This document shows, piece by piece, positions 37,564 to 46,508 of a stretch of 64,000 bases of DNA. The DNA lies in assembly GCF_005222205.1 (NCBI RefSeq), contig NZ_CP032345.1, positions 1,119,001 through 1,183,000 of the forward strand, read 5' to 3'. Source of the stretch: Azospirillum brasilense. Its GTDB lineage: Bacteria > Pseudomonadota > Alphaproteobacteria > Azospirillales > Azospirillaceae. Within the stretch, counting starts at the first letter, position 1. Each line of letters opens with the position of its first letter. A program made the translations under genes and the position numbers. The notes beneath the pieces are model-generated. The model was not told where the DNA came from and did not search any database. It saw nothing but the letters and a program-made list of their open reading frames with translations.

Positions 37564-38640
37564 TCAGCCGGCCTGTTGGATCGCCGACAGGACCCAGCGC
37601 CCGCCGCGCGGACGGGTGAAGGTCCAGATTTCCGTGGCTTCGACCGGACGGTTCGGGTCGCCCTCGACCACGCGGTTGCTCGCGCGGTCCACCGTCACGT
37701 CGGTCAGCGAGAAGCGCATCGCCACGGTGGCGTATTCCGCGTTGCCCTCGCGCCACGCCTCGGCCAGGTCGCCCTGGAGCAGGCGGACGTCGGACAGGCG
37801 GTTGACCACGCCGCGGTTGTGGTTGGCCGCCAGTTCCTCGGTGAAGTAGGAGGCCATCTCCGGCGTCACGGCGTTGCGCAGGGCCATCAGGTCCTCGTTG
37901 CCGTAGGCGGTCTGGACCGCGACCAGCGTCTGCTCGAACGCCTGATAGTCGGCCGGGCCGATGCCCACATCGTCACGGCGCACGCCCGGACGGCCGGAAG
38001 AAGCCGGACCCGCCGCCGCACCACCGCGGGCGCCACCACCCAGCGGGTTCGAGCGCGCGTCCACCGCCTCGCGGTTCATGGCGCCCGGATTCGGACCGGC
38101 ATAGGCGGTGCTGGGAGCGCCCATGCCCGCCGGCCGCGCCGTGCCCGCCGAGCGGTTGCGGAAGAAGCGCATGGCCAGACGGACCAGGAAGACGACCAGC
38201 AGGATCTGGAGGATGAAGCCCAGGATGCCCGCGAAGCTGCCCAGCCCGTCGAGGAAGCCGCCGCCGAACAGCATGCCGGCGATGCCGGCGCCGATCAGGC
38301 CGCCCATCAGCGCCGGCATGAAGCCGCCGCGCGAGAAGAAGCCGCCGCGCTGCGCCGCCGCCGGGGACGCCATGCCCGGCTGCTGCATGCCCGGCTGCTG
38401 CGCGCCCGGGGTCTGGGCCGGAGCGGCCGAGCGCTCCATCGGGGCGGCGCGCGGCGCGGTGTTGGTCTGGGCCGGCGCCTCGTAGGTGCGCGAGCCGCGG
38501 CTGCCGACAGAGCTGCTCTTGCCGGCGCGGGCATCGGCGGTGCCGGCGGTCAGCGCCACGGCCAGCGCCAGAGCGACGGCGCCGAAGGCGCGGGCCGGAG
38601 TGCGGGAAACGGTGCGGGGGGATCGCGTGTTCTGGGTCAT
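37564..38640 (-). CDS. Tim44-like domain membrane protein
   Basis: 358 residues. Signal peptide with cut near ADA (~residue 37), a low-complexity Ala/Pro/Gln stretch, two hydrophobic Gly-rich spans (residues ~108-160) and a C-terminal Tim44-like domain beginning near DYQAFEQTLVAVQTAY and ending IWTFTRPRGGRWVLSAIQQ. The domain binds membranes or partners in mitochondrial import; bacterial members are of unknown role. It is monocistronic, between a terminator and a promoter-sized gap. Confidence 0.87.
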   Translation of the reverse strand: MTQNTRSPRTVSRTPARAFGAVALALAVALTAGTADARAGKSSSVGSRGSRTYEAPAQTNTAPRAAPMERSAAPAQTPGAQQPGMQQPGMASPAAAQRGGFFSRGGFMPALMGGLIGAGIAGMLFGGGFLDGLGSFAGILGFILQILLVVFLVRLAMRFFRNRSAGTARPAGMGAPSTAYAGPNPGAMNREAVDARSNPLGGGARGGAAAGPASSGRPGVRRDDVGIGPADYQAFEQTLVAVQTAYGNEDLMALRNAVTPEMASYFTEELAANHNRGVVNRLSDVRLLQGDLAEAWREGNAEYATVAMRFSLTDVTVDRASNRVVEGDPNRPVEATEIWTFTRPRGGRWVLSAIQQAG

Positions 38641-38790
38641 GGCCGTGTTCGGTAAAGCCCTCGGTTCGGGGGACGCTCACTCATGTAGCGTCCTCCTATA
38701 TGGTATGGCAGCCCTGCCGTTTTAGAGGGGGCCGCAACCAAACCGGCCAAAAAATATGCAGACCGCGCGTGGCGCCCGCAGCGCCGCCAC

Positions 38791-39027
38791 TCAGGCGGAG
38801 GCCCGCTCCCACACCGTTTCCACCATGTGGAAAGTTCCCGCACCGACCGGAACCACCGGCGGCAGCGGCGCGGCGGCCTGCCGTTCCGCCGTTTGCAGCG
38901 ACGCCCAGACGCGGCGGCGCACCTCGATCTGGCGGCGGCAATCGCGCGAGCAGTAAAGCGGCGCCGGGCCGCGCGGCGAACTGCGGCGGAACGGCTGTCC
39001 GCAGCAGGCGCAATAGAGCGTGGTCAT
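38791..39027 (-). CDS. small zinc-ribbon protein (78 aa)
   Basis: 78 residues. Cys6, Cys8/9, Cys26 and Cys30 (YCACCGQPF and LYCSRDCRRQ) form a treble-clef or ribbon zinc site like those in DUF-type small bacterial proteins and YacG. The remainder is a helical Arg/Ala-rich tail. AGGGAGG precedes the ATG. It could bind nucleic acid or a partner protein; no function can be assigned. Confidence 0.75.
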   Translation of the reverse strand: MTTLYCACCGQPFRRSSPRGPAPLYCSRDCRRQIEVRRRVWASLQTAERQAAAPLPPVVPVGAGTFHMVETVWERASA

Positions 39028-39510
39028 GATGATCCTCCCTGCTTTTTTCCGATGACTGGTGCCCCGCCCATCACCCTGTGGAGCGGGTGCCCGTTCGGTT
39101 CTTTTCGGTCCAAAGTCTCGACCTGCGCGCACCATTGTTGTGCCTAAGGACGTCCCAGACCAGAGAGGCCTTTGGCATATGGCCGCCCGAAAACCCGGCG
39201 ACTCCGGCAAAATCATCGGAACAACAATCGCTTGGCTTCCGACACATCCGGATTGCGCGTCCATTCGCCGCATCCGGTCCGCCACCCTTCTCCTTTCGGA
39301 CGATGACCCTGCGTCGGCCCGATCATCCGTATGACGGCGAGCCCGCCCGGGACGTGAGCGCGTCCGTGGTGCCGGACACCCGATGGAGATAGGCCGGGAA
39401 CCGCGGGGCACAGCCGCGGGTTGCTCAACCCGACACGCCCGACCGGCTCCGCCCACGGCTCCATCCACCGGCGGCTCCCCACGGCGGCTCTCCTGCTCCG
39501 GTGAAGCCCC
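39028..39510. other. intergenic region without recognisable gene
   Basis: About 480 bp between the divergent zinc-ribbon gene and the DUF4112 gene. The left ~200 bp are visibly less GC-rich and probably hold the promoters. The open frames here are not supported by a ribosome site or family similarity. One hairpin of the form CCGCGG-N7-CCGCGG occurs near 39400. Confidence 0.5.
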
Positions 39511-39936
39511 ATGAGCGACATCCGCACGCGTCCCGCGCCCGCCACCACCCTCTCGGGCGTCGCCACGGCGCCGCCGGTCATCTCCATCGATCTGGATCGG
39601 CTGGAACGGTTGCGACGGCTGACCCGGCTGATGGACACGCGCTGGCGCGTTCCCGGCACCCGCATCCCCTTCGGACTGGACGGCATCGCCGCTCTGGTCC
39701 CGGTCGCCGGCAGCACGGCGACCACCGTGGTGGCCGCCTACATCATCATGGAGGCCGCCCGCTTCGACCTTCCGAAAAGCCTGATCGCCCGGATGATCGC
39801 CAACATGGCGGTGGATTGGGCCGGCGGCTCGGTCCCGGTGGTCGGCGCCCTCTTCGACATCGGCTTCAAGGCGAACCGCCGCAACCTGAACCTGCTGCTG
39901 GAGCATCTGGAGAACCGGCTGGCCGCAGCCGCCTGA
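39511..39936 (+). CDS. DUF4112 domain protein
   Basis: 141 residues. The pattern LMDTRWRVPGTRIPFGLDGIAALVPVAGS, one or two hydrophobic helices (TATTVVAAYIIMEAARF), then NMAVDWAGGSVPVVGALFDIGFKANRRNLNLL is the DUF4112 fold. Members are probably small inner-membrane proteins of unknown function. Followed after 80 bp by hemN, but the intervening FNR box suggests separate transcription. Confidence 0.9.
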   Translation: MSDIRTRPAPATTLSGVATAPPVISIDLDRLERLRRLTRLMDTRWRVPGTRIPFGLDGIAALVPVAGSTATTVVAAYIIMEAARFDLPKSLIARMIANMAVDWAGGSVPVVGALFDIGFKANRRNLNLLLEHLENRLAAAA

Positions 39937-39968
39937 CGGGCGAAGCTGACGGGCGGGCGTTCGAACGC

Positions 39969-39982
39969 TTGACTTGTGTCAA
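39969..39982 (+). promoter_or_regulatory. FNR/FixK box upstream of hemN
   Basis: TTGAC-TTGT-GTCAA, a perfect palindrome of the FNR/FixK class. Its centre (39975.5) is 42 bp before the ATG of hemN at 40018. In class II activation the transcript would start near 40017, at the start codon. An identical pair of arms precedes hemA at 58994. Confidence 0.85.
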
Positions 39983-40017
39983 AGCGGCGGAAGGCGGTCT
40001 GCACGATCCTCCCCGCC

Positions 40018-41424
40018 ATGAACGCGATCTCCCCCGTGGCCTGCGCCACCGCCGCCCCGACCGCCCCGCTGAACGCCGCCCTGCTCGCCAAGTACGACGG
40101 GCTGCGGGTGCCCCGCTACACCAGCTACCCGACGGCGCCGCACTTCACCGCCGCCGTGGGGGCGGAGCGCTACGCGGGCTGGCTGGCGGAGCTGGACACG
40201 GCGGCGCACACGGGGTCGCTGTACCTGCACGTCCCCTTCTGCGCGAAGATGTGCTGGTACTGCGGCTGCCACACCAAGATCGTCGCCCGCTACGCCCCCA
40301 TCGCCGAGTATCTCGGCCACCTCCGGCGCGAGATCGGCATGGTCGCCGACCGCATTCCCGGACGGCTGCGGGTGCGGCACATCCATTTCGGCGGCGGCAC
40401 CCCGACCATGATGGCGCCGGACGACTTCGAATCGCTGATCGCCCTGCTGCGCGCGCGCTACGACGTGACGGCGGACGCGGAGATCGCGGTGGAGATCGAC
40501 CCGCGCACCCTGACCCGCGAGATGGCCGAGGCGCTGGGCCGCGCCGGGGTCAACCGCGCCTCGCTCGGCGTGCAGGACTTCGACGCTGCGGTGCAGGCCG
40601 CCATCAACCGCATCCAGCCGCGGGAGCAGACCGAACAGGCGCTGGAGTGGCTGCGCGCCAACGGCATCCGCCACATCAACCTCGACCTGATGTACGGCCT
40701 GCCCGGCCAGTCGGTGGAAAGCGTCGCGCGCTCCGCGGAGATCGCCCTGACCATGGCGCCGGACCGGCTGTCGGTCTTCGGCTACGCCCATGTGCCGTGG
40801 ATGAAGGCGCACCAGAAGAAGATCGACGAGTCGGCGCTCGCCGGCACGCTCGGCCGGTGGGAACAGTTCGCGGCCATCGCCGGGGTGCTCACCGACGCCG
40901 GCTTCCAGCCCATCGGCCTCGACCATTTCGCCCGGCCCGACGACGAACTGGCCGTGCAGCAGAGCGAGGGGCGGCTCAGCCGCAATTTCCAGGGCTACAC
41001 GACCGACGACGCGGAGGTGCTTCTGGGCTTCGGCGCCTCCTCCATCGGGGCTCTGCCGCAGGGCTATGTGCAGAACGCGGTTCCCTTCGACCAGTACGCC
41101 CAGGCCGTCGAGGCCGGACAATTCCCGACCGGCAAGGGGCTGACGCTGACCGCCGACGACCGGCTGCGCCGCGACCTGATCGTGCGGCTGATGTGCGACC
41201 TGTCGGTGGACGTCGGCGCGGTGGCCGAGGCCCACGGGCTGGCCGCCGGGACCTTCGACGCCGACCTGGAGGCCATGGCCGATCTGGTGGCCGACGGGGT
41301 CGCCGTGGTGGAGGGCCGCCGCGTCCATGTGCCGGAGCCGGCCCGCCCGCTGATGCGCATCGTCGCCGCGCGCTTCGACACCTACCTGTCCACCGGCGCC
41401 GGGAAGCACAGCCGCGCGGTGTGA
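40018..41424 (+). CDS. hemN: oxygen-independent coproporphyrinogen III oxidase
   Basis: 468 residues, radical-SAM enzyme that decarboxylates coproporphyrinogen III to protoporphyrinogen IX without oxygen. Iron-sulfur motif CAKMCWYCGC (C-x3-C-x2-C-x-C) typical of true HemN, RYTSYPTAPHF, the HFGGGTPT motif and a HemN C-domain. ATG at 40018 is chosen because the upstream GTG (39976) falls inside the FNR/FixK box. No Shine-Dalgarno is visible before the ATG. Context and box predict expression at low oxygen, complementing hemA. Confidence 0.95.
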   Translation: MNAISPVACATAAPTAPLNAALLAKYDGLRVPRYTSYPTAPHFTAAVGAERYAGWLAELDTAAHTGSLYLHVPFCAKMCWYCGCHTKIVARYAPIAEYLGHLRREIGMVADRIPGRLRVRHIHFGGGTPTMMAPDDFESLIALLRARYDVTADAEIAVEIDPRTLTREMAEALGRAGVNRASLGVQDFDAAVQAAINRIQPREQTEQALEWLRANGIRHINLDLMYGLPGQSVESVARSAEIALTMAPDRLSVFGYAHVPWMKAHQKKIDESALAGTLGRWEQFAAIAGVLTDAGFQPIGLDHFARPDDELAVQQSEGRLSRNFQGYTTDDAEVLLGFGASSIGALPQGYVQNAVPFDQYAQAVEAGQFPTGKGLTLTADDRLRRDLIVRLMCDLSVDVGAVAEAHGLAAGTFDADLEAMADLVADGVAVVEGRRVHVPEPARPLMRIVAARFDTYLSTGAGKHSRAV

Positions 41425-41442
41425 ATGTGATACCCCTGTGAC

Positions 41443-41491
41443 CGGCAGGAAAAAGGTGTGATCGGCAGGAAAAAGGACGCTTTTTCCTGCC
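41443..41491. repeat. tandem GGCAGGAAAAAGG repeats with hairpin
   Basis: GACCGGCAGGAAAAAGG and GATCGGCAGGAAAAAGG (starts ~21 bp apart), the second forming an 11-bp perfect hairpin with TTTTTCCTGCC at 41481-41491. Located 18 bp past the hemN stop. It may stop hemN transcription, though the T-tract is inside the stem. Confidence 0.6.
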
Positions 41492-41582
41492 TCTGGCCTT
41501 CCGCGCGCAAATCGGCGAAACTGGCGCCTGTTGAACATCTTTGCGGACGCGGCAAAGGAACAGGCTCCAGGGACGGGCACCG

Positions 41583-42203
41583 ATGATCACGCTCTACACC
41601 TTCGCCTCGCCGAACGGGCAAAAGGCTTCGATCCTGCTGGAAGAGCTGGGTCTCACCTACAAGGTCCACAAGGTCGACCTCGTGGCCGGCGAAGGCCGTC
41701 AGCCCGACTATCTGGCGGTCAGCCCGATCGGCAAGATTCCTGCCGTCGTCGAGGATCTGCCTGGCGGCAAGAAGCGCCGCCTGTTCGGGTCGGGGGCCAT
41801 CCTGCTGCACTACGCGGAGCGCACCGGCCGCCTGCTGCCCGAGGACGAGGACGAGCGGGCGGAGGCGCTGAGCTGGCTGATGCTGGGCGTCAGCGACCTC
41901 GGCCCCTCGGGCTTGAGCAAGTTCCGCTTCGCCGTCATGGCGCCGGAGAAGATCCCCTACGCCATCGACTATTTCAAAGGCGAGCTGCAGCGCATCCACG
42001 CCGCGATGGAGGAACGCCTGGGCGGGTCGGACTATCTGGCCGGCGGCGCCTACTCCATCGCCGACATCGCCTGTTTCCCCTTCGTGGCCGTGGCCGCCAA
42101 GGCGGAGGGCAACGTGCTGGACCGCTACCCCAACCTGAAGCGCTGGCACGCCGCGGTCGCCGAGCGCCCGGCGGTCAAGCGCGGCATGGCGGTGCCGGAG
42201 TGA
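41583..42203 (+). CDS. glutathione S-transferase, YfcG/Ure2p-like
   Basis: 206 residues. N-domain ITLYTFASPNGQKASILLEELGL with the Asn of the Ure2/YfcG-type (SPNGQK) as catalytic residue, then SPIGKIPAVV with the cis-Pro, GSGAILLHYAE, and YSIADIACFP in the C-domain. Such enzymes act as disulfide reductases using bound glutathione. A PrcB-like lipoprotein follows 8 bp after the stop, suggesting cotranscription. Confidence 0.92.
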   Translation: MITLYTFASPNGQKASILLEELGLTYKVHKVDLVAGEGRQPDYLAVSPIGKIPAVVEDLPGGKKRRLFGSGAILLHYAERTGRLLPEDEDERAEALSWLMLGVSDLGPSGLSKFRFAVMAPEKIPYAIDYFKGELQRIHAAMEERLGGSDYLAGGAYSIADIACFPFVAVAAKAEGNVLDRYPNLKRWHAAVAERPAVKRGMAVPE

Positions 42204-42211
42204 GCCGCCGC

Positions 42212-42676
42212 ATGACCCGCCCGACCGCCGCGCTCCTCGCCCTCGCCGTCGCGCTTCCCCTTCTCGGCGCCTGCCAGACCGCCCCGGACGGGGCGGAGCC
42301 GCAGGCCCTGCTCCCCACCGACGCCGATCCCGGCACCTATTGGCAGGGCGACCGCAGCCAGGCCTACGAGCGCGCCTATGTGGTCGCCCGCAACCCGCAG
42401 GAATGGAACGATCTCTGGGCCCGCGTCGGCGAGGCCGCGCCGGGTCCCCTGCCCGGCGACCGCATGGCCGCGGCGGTCTTCCTCGGCCCGCGCGACACCG
42501 GCGGCTACGGCGTCTCCATCGTCAGCGCGCGGGCGGTGGGCGGCGATGTGGTCGTCGGCTACCGCGAGCGGGTTCCGGGTCCGGCCCAGGCGGTGGCGCA
42601 GATGCAGACCAGCCCCTACGCGGTGCGGCTGATCCCGATGGCGGCGGGCGCGGCGAAGTTCCAAAGGGAAAAGTGA
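42212..42676 (+). CDS. PrcB-like lipoprotein
   Basis: 154 residues. Type II signal peptide with lipobox LLGAC (Cys ~21); the rest resembles the PrcB C-terminal fold (RNPQEWNDLWARVG, AAAVFLGPRDTGGYGVSI, TSPYAVRLIP). PrcB is a subunit of a serine protease complex in Treponema; in other bacteria the domain is of unknown role. ATG at 42212 lies 8 bp past the GST stop. A palindromic repeat follows. Confidence 0.8.
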   Translation: MTRPTAALLALAVALPLLGACQTAPDGAEPQALLPTDADPGTYWQGDRSQAYERAYVVARNPQEWNDLWARVGEAAPGPLPGDRMAAAVFLGPRDTGGYGVSIVSARAVGGDVVVGYRERVPGPAQAVAQMQTSPYAVRLIPMAAGAAKFQREK

Positions 42677-42684
42677 GGGGGCAC

Positions 42685-42799
42685 TTGCCCCCACCCTTCC
42701 CACGGCTTCGCCGCGGGCCCCCTCCCTCCCCCGCTTCGCAGGGGAGGGAGGTTCAATCCCCTCCCCTGCGAAGCGGGGGAGGGTCAGGGAGGGGGCAAG
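42685..42799. repeat. palindromic repeat, class B copy 3
   Basis: ~115 bp, nearly identical to 8621-8730: TTGCCCCCACCCTTCCCACG at the left and GCGAAGCGGGGGAGGGTCAG...GGGGGCAAG at the right. Between the convergent PrcB-like and ABC permease genes. Confidence 0.85.
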
Positions 42800-42810
42800 C
42801 CCTCGCTCCT

Positions 42811-43704
42811 CTACCGCTTCCCCACCACCCGCGGGTCCAGCGCGTCCTGCAGCCCGTCGCCCAGCAGGTTGACGGCGATCACCGTCAGGAAGATCAACAA
42901 CCCCGGCCACACCGCCAGCAGCGGCGCGGTTCCCACCAACTCCTGCGCGTTGGTCAGCATGTTGCCCCAGGAGGGCAGCGGCGGCTGGATGCCCAGCCCG
43001 AGGAAGCTCAGCACCGACTCCAGCAGGATCACGTTGCCGACCGTGAGCGTCGTCGCCACCACGGCGGGGGCGGCGACGTTCGGCAGGATGTGGGCCAGCA
43101 TGATGCGGCGGCTGCCCGCCCCCATCGCCACCGCCGCCCGCACATAGTCGCGCCGCCGCGCCGACAGGGTGGCCCCGCGCACCAGACGCGCCACCGTCGT
43201 CCAGCCGAACAGCGCCACCAGAACGACGATGCGCAGCAGGCTGGCGTCCTCCGATCCCGCCACCTCCGGCGGGATGCCCAGCCGCGTCAGGTCGATGGCG
43301 CCCAGCACGATCAGCAGCGGCAGCAGCGGCAAGGCGATCAGCCCGTCGGTGACCCGCATCAGCAGATCGTCGAGCCGCCCGCCGAAATAGCCGGCCAGCA
43401 GCCCGATCCCCGTGCCGATGACGGCGGAGGCCAGCGCCGCCGCCACGCCCACGAACAGCGACACCCGCCCGCCATAGAGTAGCCGCACCAGCACGTCGCG
43501 CCCCAGCTCGTCGGTGCCCAGCGGGTGCAGGGCGGAGGGCGGGCCGAAGCGGTCGAGCAGGCTGATGCCCGTGGACTCCACCCCCAGCCAGTGTTCCACC
43601 CAGGGTGCGGCCGCCGCGGCGACGGTCAGCACCAGCAGCAGCAGGGCGCTGACCACCGCCAGCCGGTGGCGGGCGAAGCGCCGCAGGAAGCGCCCGGCCC
43701 TCAC
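42811..43704 (-). CDS. peptide/nickel-type ABC transporter permease (DppC-like)
   Basis: 297 residues. RRFARHRLAVVSALLLLVL opens the first span, HPLGTDELGRDVLVRLLYGG is the DppC signature, and the EAA loop reads VRAAVAMGAGSRRIMLAHILPN. Six spans in total. It starts with GTG at 43704, overlapping the stop of the upstream permease by four bases (GTGA), which implies translational coupling. It forms a pore with the DppB-like partner; no ATPase is encoded nearby. Confidence 0.93.
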   Translation of the reverse strand: MRAGRFLRRFARHRLAVVSALLLLVLTVAAAAAPWVEHWLGVESTGISLLDRFGPPSALHPLGTDELGRDVLVRLLYGGRVSLFVGVAAALASAVIGTGIGLLAGYFGGRLDDLLMRVTDGLIALPLLPLLIVLGAIDLTRLGIPPEVAGSEDASLLRIVVLVALFGWTTVARLVRGATLSARRRDYVRAAVAMGAGSRRIMLAHILPNVAAPAVVATTLTVGNVILLESVLSFLGLGIQPPLPSWGNMLTNAQELVGTAPLLAVWPGLLIFLTVIAVNLLGDGLQDALDPRVVGKR

Positions 43705-44666
43705 GCCCCGTCCCCCTTGAAGGAGATGCGCGGGTCCAGCCCGGCGTAGGCGGCGTCGGCCAGCAGGTTGCCGGCCAGCGTCGTCAGCGTGGCGAACAGC
43801 AGCGCCACCAGCGCCACGTTCAGGTCGTTGCCCATGATGCTGTCGTAGATCAGCTTGCCCATGCCCGGCCAGGCGAACATCGTCTCGGTCACCAGCGCGC
43901 CGGAGAAGAGGGCGCCGAACTCCAGCGCCACGATGGTCACGATGGGGATGGTCGCGTTGCGCAGCGCGTGGCGCCAGACCACCCGCCCCTCCCCCAGCCC
44001 CTTGGCGCGGGCGGTGCGGACGTAATCCTGGCGAAGCTCCCCCATCATCGCGGCACGGACGTAGCGCGTGTAACCGCCGATGCTCGCCAGCGTCAGCGAG
44101 GCCACCGGCAGCACGAGGTAGGGCAGCCGCTCCCACCAGCCCTCCCCGCCCACCGGACCGAGGCCGGAGGCGGGCAGCCATTGCAGCTCCACCGCGAAGA
44201 GCAGGATCAGAAGCAGCGCCAGCCAGAAAGCCGGAACGGAGATGCCGGCGAAGCAGAACAGGTTGATGGCGTTGTCCGCCCAGCCATAGGGCCGCCGCGC
44301 CGCGTAGACGCCGAGCGGCAGCGCCACCGCCAGGGTCAGCGCCATCGCCGCGCCGAGCAGAAGCAGCGTGTTGCCCAGCCGCGGCAGCAGGATCGTCAGC
44401 ACCGGCTGCGCGTAGAGCCGCGAGAAGCCGAAATCCCCCGCCAGCGCCGCCTGGAGCCAGTGTCCGTAGCGCTCCAGCAGGGGCTTGTCGAGGCCGTAGA
44501 GCGCCTTCAGCCGCGCCGCGTCGGCGGGCGTGGCGCGCGGGTTGCCGGCCAGCATCATGTCCACCGGGTCGCCCGGCATCAGCGTCATCAGGACGGTGAT
44601 GACGAAGCTCATCAGCAGCAGGACGGCCAGCGCCTGGAGCAGCCGGGAGGCGAGGAAGCGGGTCAT
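43701..44666 (-). CDS. peptide/nickel-type ABC transporter permease (DppB-like)
   Basis: 321 residues. First span FLASRLLQALAVLLLMSFVI, then MPGDPVDMM, the periplasmic loop typical of OppB/DppB, and the EAA loop VRTARAKGLGEGRVVWRHALRN. ATG at 44666 is followed directly by the conserved first span; a longer frame would run through a palindromic repeat and is rejected. Overlaps the DppC-like gene by 4 bp. Confidence 0.93.
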   Translation of the reverse strand: MTRFLASRLLQALAVLLLMSFVITVLMTLMPGDPVDMMLAGNPRATPADAARLKALYGLDKPLLERYGHWLQAALAGDFGFSRLYAQPVLTILLPRLGNTLLLLGAAMALTLAVALPLGVYAARRPYGWADNAINLFCFAGISVPAFWLALLLILLFAVELQWLPASGLGPVGGEGWWERLPYLVLPVASLTLASIGGYTRYVRAAMMGELRQDYVRTARAKGLGEGRVVWRHALRNATIPIVTIVALEFGALFSGALVTETMFAWPGMGKLIYDSIMGNDLNVALVALLFATLTTLAGNLLADAAYAGLDPRISFKGDGA

Positions 44667-44694
44667 GGAGGCGGAGCGCTTCCATCGTACCGGT

Positions 44695-44812
44695 ACCCTC
44701 TCCCCCCGGGGAGAGGGAAGGGTGAGGGGGATCGGCACGACGAGGCGTCCGGCACAAGCTCACCCCCCTCACCCCAACCCTCTCCCCGGGGGGGAGAGGG
44801 GGAATTTGTGAA
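44695..44812. repeat. palindromic repeat, class A copy 4 (between binding protein and permease)
   Basis: ~118 bp with arms ACCCTCTCCCCCCGGGGAGA and CTCTCCCCGGGGGGGAGAGG; the core CGTCCGGCACAAGC is the reverse complement of the core in the 21229 copy. Its position between an SBP gene and its permeases echoes the copy within the yej operon and could shape relative expression. Confidence 0.85.
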
Positions 44813-44819
44813 ACGGGGT

Positions 44820-46508
44820 TCACTCCTTCGCCTTCCACGTCTCGATCCACAGCGTGCTGGAATCCAGATGCCCGGTCGGCACCACGCCCTCCAGCCAGGA
44901 CGGCAGGATGAACGGGTCGGCGCGGAAGAACAGCGGCAGGTTCGGCAGGTCCTGGGCGTAGAGAGTCTGCAGCTTCGCCCACAGCGCGCGGTTGGCGTCG
45001 GGCTCGCAGACATGCTCCAGGTCCTCCAGGACCTTGTCCATCTCCGGGTTCCGGTAGCCGGTGTAGTTCTGGCCCGCCCAGTTGTTGGCCTCCGTCGGGA
45101 TCATGCTGGAATGCAGGATGGTGCGCGGGATGTTCTCCGGCGCGCTGATCCAGGAGAACAGCACCATCGACTTGAAGCGGCGCTTCTCCAGCGTGTCGCC
45201 GAACAGGACGCGGGCCGGCTCGTTGACGATGCGCACCTCCACCCCCGCCTGCCGCCACTGCGCCTGGAGCACCTGTTGCAGCACCTCGCGGGAGCGGTTG
45301 CCGGCGGTCGTCATGATCTCCAGCGACAGCCGCTCCCCCTTGGCGTTGTGGCGCACCCCGGCGCGCCGCTCGCTCCAGCCCGCCTCGTCCAGCAGCTTGG
45401 CCGCCAGCGCCGGGTCGAAGGCGTAGATCGGGTAGCCCGGCGCGTGCACGCGGTCGAGCGGGCTGATCTCGTTGTGGGCGACCGGCTGCCGCCCGCCGTA
45501 GAGCTGCTTGGAGATCGCCTCGCGGTCGATGGCGTGGAGCAGCGCCCGGCGCACCCGCAAGTCGGCCAGCGCCGGGTTGTCGAGGTTCAGCTCGATATGC
45601 TCGAAGAACAGGCCGGGCTTGTAGAAGACGTTGTAGCGGCTGCCGTGCCGCTTCTCGAAGGCGAGCACCTGGTCGAGCGGCAGGCCGGTCTCCCCCGGCA
45701 CCATGTCGACCTGCCCGGCCAGCAGGTTGGCTTCCAGCGCGGCGGTGTTCTCGATGGACTTCACGATCACCCGCTTGAAGGCCGGCTTCGCGCCCCACCA
45801 GGTCGGGTTGGGCTCCAGCACCACATGGCTGCCCGGCTCGACCTGGGCGATGCGGTAGGGGCCGAACCACAGGCCGGGGTTCGTCGTGTCGGTCTCATAC
45901 TTGGAGCGGTTGCGGTAGGTCGCCGGGTCGGCCTCGAACACCGCGCGCTCCAGATGGGCGGGCAGGATCTCGAAGTCGTTGATCTCGGCGTAGCTGCACA
46001 CCGCCTTGTCGCGGTGGATTGTGAAGGTGCGCTCGTCCTTCGCGTCGATCGCCACGATGTCGCGCGCGAACAGGTCGAAGTTGCTGTAGCCGCTCTGCGG
46101 GTGCTTGCCGACCGTCCAGGTGAACAGCACGTCCTCGGTCGTCACCGGCGTGCCGTCGCCCCAGGTCGCCTTGGGGTTGATGGTGTAGGTGACCTTGATG
46201 CCCTTCTTGCCGTCGGGTCGCGTCTCGACCTCCGCGGTGCCCTTGTCCAGCGCCGGCAGCTCGGTGCAGAGCAGGCAGGTCAGGCGCCAGTCGGCGTCGT
46301 AGGCGGTGAAGGGCCGGCGCGCCATGGACAGGACGTAGCTCTTCGCCATCATCGCTTCCATGGAGGGGTGCCAGTTGGACGGGAACTGGGTCATGCCGAT
46401 CACCAGCTCGTCCTTCGCCGCGAAAGCGGGCGAACCCATCGGGGCGGCGGCCAGAGCGGCGGCCAGGGTGAAAGCGGCCAATCCCGTTCGCGCCAATCCC
46501 GTTTGCAT
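44820..46508 (-). CDS. ABC transporter substrate-binding protein, family 5
   Basis: 562 residues. Signal peptide MQTGLARTGLAAFTLAAALA with a cut near AFA (~residue 30). The mature start ELVIGMTQFPSNWHPS, PEDVLFTW-type TEDVLFTWTV and LWFGPYRI place it in the peptide/opine/nickel binding family but distant from both YejA proteins in the window. A CLLC pair (CLLCTELP, ~residues 77-80) may form a disulfide. First gene of a three-gene minus-strand importer whose ATPase is missing. Confidence 0.92.
   Translation of the reverse strand: MQTGLARTGLAAFTLAAALAAAPMGSPAFAAKDELVIGMTQFPSNWHPSMEAMMAKSYVLSMARRPFTAYDADWRLTCLLCTELPALDKGTAEVETRPDGKKGIKVTYTINPKATWGDGTPVTTEDVLFTWTVGKHPQSGYSNFDLFARDIVAIDAKDERTFTIHRDKAVCSYAEINDFEILPAHLERAVFEADPATYRNRSKYETDTTNPGLWFGPYRIAQVEPGSHVVLEPNPTWWGAKPAFKRVIVKSIENTAALEANLLAGQVDMVPGETGLPLDQVLAFEKRHGSRYNVFYKPGLFFEHIELNLDNPALADLRVRRALLHAIDREAISKQLYGGRQPVAHNEISPLDRVHAPGYPIYAFDPALAAKLLDEAGWSERRAGVRHNAKGERLSLEIMTTAGNRSREVLQQVLQAQWRQAGVEVRIVNEPARVLFGDTLEKRRFKSMVLFSWISAPENIPRTILHSSMIPTEANNWAGQNYTGYRNPEMDKVLEDLEHVCEPDANRALWAKLQTLYAQDLPNLPLFFRADPFILPSWLEGVVPTGHLDSSTLWIETWKAKE

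Noticed and set aside
39976-40018. GTG start of hemN at 39976
   Set aside because: It lies inside the FNR/FixK palindrome, and the residues it adds are not conserved.
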